From Candidatus Mediterraneibacter stercorigallinarum (GTDB taxonomy: Bacteria; Bacillota; Clostridia; Lachnospirales; Lachnospiraceae), in contig DXCD01000122.1 of the NCBI GenBank assembly GCA_019116185.1, forward strand, positions 1 through 10,232: a stretch of 10,232 bases of DNA, in the 5' to 3' direction. Each line of letters starts with the position of its first letter. Position 1 is the first letter of the stretch. The notes under the pieces were generated by a model that saw only the letters and a program-made list of their open reading frames with translations, was not told the DNA's origin and searched no databases. Below are positions 6,624 through 10,232 of this stretch, in pieces. The position numbers and the translations under genes were made by a program.

Positions 6624-7340
6624 ATGAAATACTATTTTCTGATCATGGGCTGTCTGTGTATTTTGTATTACCTGGTACTTGCACTTTATTCGCGCAGGCT
6701 GAGATCAACTTTTGCAGTCTTCTGGCTGATAAGCGGCGGCGCACATCTGTTGCTCGGATGTGCGCCGCTCCCTGTATACGCGTATACTATGCTCGGATGG
6801 ATCTGTGGGGCATGCTGGATTGTCTTTCTGTCTGCAGAGTATAAGATCATCCGGGGCATGTATGAGAGATGCGATGAAGAGCTGGACTGGATCATCGTCC
6901 TGGGCGCGCAGGTCCGGGGAAGATATATCACAAATTCACTCAGGCGCCGCCTGGACCGGGCGCTGGCTTATGCGGGCAGGTTTCCCGGTGTGAAGGTGAT
7001 CGTCTCCGGCGGGCAGGGACCGGGTGAAGCGGTCACTGAGGCAGAGGCAATGGCAGGGTATCTGCTGGAGAAAGGGGTGCCCCGCGGGCAGATCTTTCTA
7101 GAAGATAAGTCGGCCTCCACGCGGGAGAATCTCAGGTTCAGCCGGAAATATGCGGATGCAGAGCGTGATAAAGTAGGGATCGTCACGAATGATTTCCATA
7201 TATACCGCTCCTCGCTTATAGCCCGGCAGGAAGGGTACCGGAACATCTATCTGATACCTGCGGATTCAAATCCGGTCTTCCAGCTGAATTATCTGGTGAG
7301 AGAATTCTTCGGAGTGATACAGGTCTGTTTGTTCCATTAA
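6624..7340 (+). CDS. DUF218 (YdcF/SanA-like) membrane protein
   Basis: 238 aa. The N-terminal 75 residues hold about three membrane helices (MKYYFLIMGCLCILYYLVLALY; FAVFWLISGGAHLLLGC; MLGWICGACWIVFLS). A DUF218 domain follows at 88-238 with its usual motifs: IIVLGAQVRG (90-99), VIVSGGQGPGE (125-135), TEAEAMAGYLLEKGVP, DKSASTRENLRFS and IVTNDFHIYRS (186-196). Relatives such as SanA and ElyC are tied to envelope integrity and cell-wall lipid-carrier metabolism, but no reaction is established for most, so the role here is inferred only as envelope-linked. The start codon follows the previous stop directly; the only ribosome site is a weak GGAAGA inside the SEC-C gene, which suggests coupling. 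The last two codons and the stop lie inside a 15-bp tandem duplication. No terminator follows, so read-through into the VTC operon is likely. Confidence 0.9.
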   Translation: MKYYFLIMGCLCILYYLVLALYSRRLRSTFAVFWLISGGAHLLLGCAPLPVYAYTMLGWICGACWIVFLSAEYKIIRGMYERCDEELDWIIVLGAQVRGRYITNSLRRRLDRALAYAGRFPGVKVIVSGGQGPGEAVTEAEAMAGYLLEKGVPRGQIFLEDKSASTRENLRFSRKYADAERDKVGIVTNDFHIYRSSLIARQEGYRNIYLIPADSNPVFQLNYLVREFFGVIQVCLFH

Positions 7341-7360
7341 CTTCTGTTCCATAAACTTCA
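7331..7360 (+). repeat. 15-bp tandem duplication at the end of the DUF218 gene
   Basis: Copies at 7331-7345 and 7346-7360 agree at 13 of 15 positions (GTTCCATTAACTTCT and GTTCCATAAACTTCA). The first includes the stop codon of the DUF218 gene. Each contains TTCCAT, close to the TTCAAT hexamers just downstream. Confidence 0.75.
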
Positions 7361-7389
7361 ATAATATTTCAATCTTCCTCCTGTACAAT
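7357..7389 (+). promoter_or_regulatory. VTC-operon promoter with OmpR-type direct-repeat operator
   Basis: TTCAAT (7357-7362), 5 nt, TTCAAT (7368-7373), then 10 nt to TACAAT (7384-7389) as -10. Hexamer-N5-hexamer placed where a -35 should be is the layout used by OmpR/PhoB-family activators. TTCCAT at 7347-7352 continues the 10-11 bp phase. No sigma-A -35 is visible. Start near 7396. Confidence 0.58.
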
Positions 7390-7414
7390 GGTGCAATCAG
7401 AAGTACAGGAGGAA
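7375..7414 (+). promoter_or_regulatory. 12-bp inverted repeat enclosing the VTC ribosome binding site
   Basis: TTCCTCCTGTAC (7375-7386) and GTACAGGAGGAA (7403-7414) are exact complements with a 16-nt loop. The right arm contains the AGGAGG (7407-7412) used by ATG 7421. In any transcript that reads in from upstream, this stem would hide the ribosome site. No T-tract follows, so it is not a terminator. Confidence 0.78.
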
Positions 7415-7420
7415 ATTTAT

Positions 7421-8143
7421 ATGGCCGTTCAGACTGTTTTCAAACGATTTGAACTGAAATATCTGCTGAATGCAGAACAGAAAGAAAGAGTGCTTCAGGC
7501 AATGGAGCCGTACATGACGCTTGACGGATACGGGCGCACCACGATCCGGAATATTTATTTTGATACGGATAATTACCGGCTTGTCCGGCATTCGATCGAA
7601 AAGCCGGTCTACAAAGAAAAACTGCGCATCCGCAGTTACAGACAGGCAGAAGAGGACAGCACGGTTTTTGTAGAGCTGAAGAAGAAATACCGTAAAGTTG
7701 TATATAAGAGACGGGTCTCCCTTCCGGAGAAAGAAGCGATGGAATGGGTGTCAGGCAGGAACCGCTGCCGCGGAGACAGCCAGATCGCCGGCGAGGTAGA
7801 CTACTTTCTGAAGTATTATCAGCATCTTTATCCGACTGTGTTCCTTTCTTATGAAAGAGAGGCGTATTACTCGAATGATGGGTCAGACTTCCGTGTAACC
7901 TTTGACGATACAGTGCTCTGCCGCCAGGAAGACATTTCCCTGGAATCCGAAGTGTATGGCACGCCGCTGCTTCCGGAAGGGAAGGTACTGATGGAGATCA
8001 AATGCTCCGGCGGAATCCCGCTCTGGATGACGCACGTGCTTTCCGAGGAACATATCTACCGGACCTCATTCTCAAAATACGGGACAGCATATAAGACGAT
8101 GATCTTTCCCCGGCTTGCGAAGGAGGTAGTACATCATGCCTGA
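7421..8143 (+). CDS. VTC-domain protein (polyphosphate polymerase-like, triphosphate tunnel fold)
   Basis: 240 aa, the whole protein being one VTC domain. Tunnel residues of the triphosphate tunnel metalloenzyme fold are visible in order: FKRFELKY (K8, R9, E11, K13), DTDNY, EKLRIRSY (K67, R69, R71), VFVELKKKY (E85, K87-K89), VYKRRVS (K96-R98), YEREAY (E146, R147), FRVTFDD (R158), VLMEIK (E192, K194) and SFSKY (S218, K219). In yeast Vtc4 this domain makes polyphosphate from ATP and passes it across the membrane; bacterial stand-alone copies are named after it, but activity is mostly unproven. It has no membrane helix of its own, so the DUF4956 protein encoded next, which overlaps it by 8 bp, is the natural membrane partner. 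AGGAGG lies 8 nt before ATG 7421; a frame start at 7388 lacks a site. Regulation is unusual: phased TTCAAT repeats and a ribosome-site-hiding inverted repeat. Confidence 0.9.
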   Translation: MAVQTVFKRFELKYLLNAEQKERVLQAMEPYMTLDGYGRTTIRNIYFDTDNYRLVRHSIEKPVYKEKLRIRSYRQAEEDSTVFVELKKKYRKVVYKRRVSLPEKEAMEWVSGRNRCRGDSQIAGEVDYFLKYYQHLYPTVFLSYEREAYYSNDGSDFRVTFDDTVLCRQEDISLESEVYGTPLLPEGKVLMEIKCSGGIPLWMTHVLSEEHIYRTSFSKYGTAYKTMIFPRLAKEVVHHA

Positions 8144-8477
8144 GCAGTTATTTCAAGGACTGTTTGATTCTGATCTGACCACAGTTATCAGCGTGACGGA
8201 TTTCCTGCTGTGCCTGGGTGTTTCGCTGGTTCTTGGTCTTGTTATGGCTTTTGTTTATATGATCCGCACGCGCTATACGAAGAGCTTTGTAGTCACGCTG
8301 GCGCTTCTCCCTGCGGTGGTCTGCGTTGTGATCATGCTGGTCAACGGCAATACCATTGTCAGCTGGACTCCGGAATTATCATTTAATGTGATCATCATAA
8401 GCAGCCCGGATATTGTTTCCGGCGAGACCTATACGATTACAGCGGGAAACGTCTCAGGAGAGATCCAGGCGTCCTGA
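8136..8477 (+). pseudogene. DUF4956 N-terminus fused in frame to a secreted binding-protein C-terminus (probable deletion chimera)
   Basis: 113 aa. Residues 1-72 read as the start of a DUF4956 membrane protein: a short amphipathic lead, then helices at about 22-43 (DFLLCLGVSLVLGLVMAFVYMI) and 50-69 (SFVVTLALLPAVVCVVIMLV). At about residue 70 (NGN) a DUF4956 protein should enter its next helix and the GAFSLVRFRS-type signature, to a total of roughly 220 aa. Instead the frame continues as SWTPELSFNVIIISSPDIVSGETYTITAG. This is a beta-rich ending like those I know from Cthe_2159-type carbohydrate-binding domain proteins, which in related genomes lie next downstream. The join is near 8343-8355. 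AGGAGG (8121-8126) and the 8-bp overlap with the VTC gene are typical of an intact operon start. The product probably makes no functional DUF4956 protein. A genuine small fusion is possible but less likely. Confidence 0.7.
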
Positions 8478-8524
8478 TAGCCGTATGGGATATAAATATG
8501 ACCCGGACAGACGGAGGTGAAGGG

Positions 8525-9673
8525 ATGAGACTCTTACTTGTAGAAGATGAAAAACGAATGGCGCAGGCGCTCTGTGAGATCCTGCGCCTTGAGAAATATG
8601 ACGTGGATCACTGCGCTGACGGACTGGACGGGATGTATGCGATTGAGAGCGGCATCTATGACCTGGTTATTCTGGATGTAATGCTGCCAAGGAAAAACGG
8701 ATTCGAGATCGTAAAAGAGGTGCGTGAAAAAGGGATCCGGACTCCGATCCTCATGCTTACGGCAAAGAGTGAGCTGGATGACAAGGTCACAGGGCTGGAC
8801 TGCGGGGCAGACGATTATCTTACGAAGCCATTTATGACCAGAGAACTGCTGGCAAGGATCCGGGCATTGTGCCGACGGAATATCAGCGTGCCCGGGGGCA
8901 TGCTCGCATACGGGGATATCGCGCTGCACAGAGATTCGCTGATGCTCTCCTGCGGTGAGAACAGTGTGCGCCTGAGCGAAAAGGAATACCGGATCATGGA
9001 GTACCTGATCATGAACCAGAGGCAGAAGCAGTTTGTTTCCGATGCCGGGCATGAACTGAAAACCCCGGTGGCGGTCATGAATGCCAACCTGGAACTTCTT
9101 TCCAGGGAAATCGGCGATAATCAGTGGTTATCTAATATCCAGTACGAGAATGAGAGGATGTCAGCATTGATCATACAGCTTCTGGAGCTGTCAAAAGCGG
9201 AGAATGTCACGCCGCAGATGGAACTGCTCGACCTGAGCCGCCTGGTCTGCGGAGAGACACTGCCCTTTGAGACGGTTGCCTATGAAAACGGACTCCTGCT
9301 GAACAGCAGCATTGCTGAAGGAATCCAGGCAGAAGGAAACAGCATACAGCTCAAGCAGCTGGTATCCATCCTGCTTGACAATGCGGTCCGGCACAGCAGC
9401 AGCGGCGGAGAGGTGCAGATCCTGTTGAAAAAGGAAAAAAACCATGCTGTTCTGTCAGTTGTGAACAGCGGGGAAGAGATCACTCCGGAGCAGCAGAAAC
9501 ATCTGTTTGAAAGATTTTACAGGACAGACACCGCAAGAACAGGAGAAGACGGACATTACGGTCTGGGACTTGCCATAGCCAGGGCGATCGCCGAGAGCAA
9601 TAAGGGAAGCATTGCTGTACGGTGCCATGACGGAAAAGTTGAGTTTATCGTAAAGCTTACGATTAAAAAATAA
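8525..9673 (+). CDS. Response regulator-histidine kinase chimera (REC, half OmpR wHTH, DHp, ATPase)
   Basis: 382 aa, cytoplasmic, no membrane helix. Residues 1-118 are a full receiver: acidic pair E7/D8, phospho-acceptor D51 in LVILDVMLP, T79 and K101 (LTKPF). Residues 126-165 are only the front of an OmpR winged helix (GDIALHRDSLMLSCG, RLSEKEYRIMEYLIMNQ); the recognition helix and wing are absent. At about 165-168 the text switches to a kinase DHp helix, QKQFVSDAGHELKTP with H176. N286 in LLDNAVRHSS (N box), VNSGEEI, LFERFYR and HYGLGLAIA follow, so the ATPase domain is complete. The kinase has lost its sensor, membrane helices and HAMP. ATG 8525 is preceded by GGAGGTGA (8513-8520); an in-frame ATG at 8498 is not. 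H176-to-D51 transfer within the protein is possible. Whether this is a real hybrid, a deletion scar or an assembly error cannot be told from sequence alone. Confidence 0.8.
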   Translation: MRLLLVEDEKRMAQALCEILRLEKYDVDHCADGLDGMYAIESGIYDLVILDVMLPRKNGFEIVKEVREKGIRTPILMLTAKSELDDKVTGLDCGADDYLTKPFMTRELLARIRALCRRNISVPGGMLAYGDIALHRDSLMLSCGENSVRLSEKEYRIMEYLIMNQRQKQFVSDAGHELKTPVAVMNANLELLSREIGDNQWLSNIQYENERMSALIIQLLELSKAENVTPQMELLDLSRLVCGETLPFETVAYENGLLLNSSIAEGIQAEGNSIQLKQLVSILLDNAVRHSSSGGEVQILLKKEKNHAVLSVVNSGEEITPEQQKHLFERFYRTDTARTGEDGHYGLGLAIARAIAESNKGSIAVRCHDGKVEFIVKLTIKK

Positions 9674-9816
9674 AATGAAATAATTTCCTGTGTACAATGA
9701 AAGAAAGGAATATTCTCTGCGGGTACAGGGCATAATAAGAGCGGATCAGGCGGGCTGAGGAAGCGCTGCTTCTTGAACGCGTTAAATTCCAAGTCGTAAT
9801 AAGAGGAGGTATTATT
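9674..9816 (+). other. Intergenic region before the DUF1540 gene
   Basis: After the kinase stop there is no T-tailed terminator. A TACAAT at about 9690-9695 could be a -10 without a good -35. A small hairpin (AGGAAGC/GCTTCTT, 9758-9774, loop of 3) stands in the leader. AGGAGG at 9804-9809 serves the next gene. Nothing else is supported here. Confidence 0.45.
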
Positions 9817-10146
9817 ATGCCAGAGCTAAAATGCACCGTACAGACATGTGTACACAATGATCAGTTCCTGTGCAGGCTGGAAAAGATCCAGGTCGGCGGG
9901 AACAATGCGAAAAATCCGCAGGAGACATGCTGTGACAGTTTTCAGGAGCGCACAGAGGGAAGTTATACAAATTCCGTAAATTCTATGTCAGAAGCTTCTG
10001 ACCGTTCCCAGGTAGACTGTAAAGCACAGAACTGTATGTACAATGAGAACTGCGCCTGTCATGCAGGCAAGATCAGCGTAGAAGGCGGAAACGCAAGGCA
10101 GGCGGACGGAACAGAATGCGCGACGTTTCAATGCCACTGCGGGTGA
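9817..10146 (+). CDS. Tandem DUF1540 cysteine-rich protein
   Basis: 109 aa with two copies of the roughly 40-residue DUF1540 motif: residues 4-42 (LKCTVQTCVHN...CRLEKIQVGGNNA...ETCCDSF) and 66-104 (VDCKAQNCMYNENCACHAGKISVEGGNA...ECATF). They are joined by a Ser/Glu-rich linker. Cysteines are C6, C11, C19, C38 and C39 in the first copy; C68, C73, C79, C81 and C101 in the second; and C106 and C108 in the tail. The spacing suggests a small metal-binding or disulfide-stabilised knuckle; the function of the family is not established, though members are common in spore-formers. No signal peptide or membrane helix, so cytoplasmic or packed inside spores. AGGAGG lies 7 nt before ATG. It has its own terminator, and its position after the two-component gene does not by itself suggest a shared role. 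Confidence 0.9.
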   Translation: MPELKCTVQTCVHNDQFLCRLEKIQVGGNNAKNPQETCCDSFQERTEGSYTNSVNSMSEASDRSQVDCKAQNCMYNENCACHAGKISVEGGNARQADGTECATFQCHCG

Positions 10147-10180
10147 TTCGAAAAAATAAAAACATCTTCTTAAACCCAAA

Positions 10181-10219
10181 AGATCCACAGGACAGATCCC
10201 AGGTCCGGTGGGTCTTTTT
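10181..10219 (+). terminator. Intrinsic terminator of the DUF1540 gene
   Basis: Stem AGATCCAC/GTGGGTCT (10181-10188 with 10208-10215, one wobble), continued by GGAC/GTCC across one mismatch, a 9-nt loop and five T's (10215-10219). Confidence 0.88.
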
Positions 10220-10232
10220 CTGGGGAAGGGAG

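Noticed and set aside
7375..7414. Inverted repeat as a terminator of the DUF218 gene
   Set aside because: No T-tract follows the right arm (it runs into AAATTTAT and the next start codon), and the arm is the ribosome site of the VTC gene.
9463..9483. Kinase inactive because the DxGxG box reads NSGEE
   Set aside because: Asn at this place is common in Firmicutes sensor kinases; the N, F and following G boxes are intact.
9702..9740. Twelve-codon frame after the kinase gene
   Set aside because: No ribosome site, no conservation clue, and short enough to be chance.

Overview
The window looks like the chromosome of an anaerobic gut Firmicute of the Lachnospiraceae type (Clostridium cluster XIVa). 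The pointers are moderate GC, very strong AGGAGG ribosome binding sites, GlnRS and adenylosuccinate synthetase of a divergent clostridial style, DUF1540 and SEC-C small proteins, and a VTC-domain/DUF4956/two-component neighbourhood that I associate with this family. There is no rRNA, tRNA, CRISPR array, transposase or phage gene. The genus is not resolved.

Layout. 109-1776 glnS with its own terminator. 1873-3282 a MocR-type regulator (GntR winged helix plus PLP aminotransferase fold). 3379-3663 (minus) a small single-pass membrane protein with an acidic tail, starting at TTG and sharing a divergent promoter region with purA (3944-5224), which ends in a strong terminator. 5225-5528 holds that terminator, a perfect inverted repeat and a promoter that can be read as sporulation-type (sigma-E/K-like). 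5529-5684 encodes an unrecognised 51-residue protein and overlaps tail to tail with a minus-strand two-TM protein (5673-5918) whose promoter is bracketed by an 11-bp dyad. 6108-7340 is a two-gene unit: a SEC-C zinc-motif protein and a DUF218/YdcF-like membrane protein.

The most unusual part is 7331-9673. It begins with a promoter carrying phased TTCAAT direct repeats, an OmpR-family operator layout. A 12-bp inverted repeat there includes the Shine-Dalgarno of a VTC-domain (triphosphate-tunnel, polyphosphate polymerase-like) gene. Next come two genes that each read as an in-frame chimera. The first joins the N-terminus of a DUF4956 membrane protein to what looks like the C-terminus of a secreted carbohydrate-binding protein. 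The second joins a receiver domain plus half an OmpR winged helix to the DHp and ATPase domains of a histidine kinase. The simplest reading is an ancestral operon VTC - DUF4956 - secreted binding protein - response regulator - histidine kinase that suffered two internal in-frame deletions, or an assembly that collapsed twice. If real, the kinase has lost its membrane sensor and the regulator its DNA-recognition helix, leaving a soluble REC-kinase hybrid. The window ends with a tandem DUF1540 cysteine-rich protein and a terminator.
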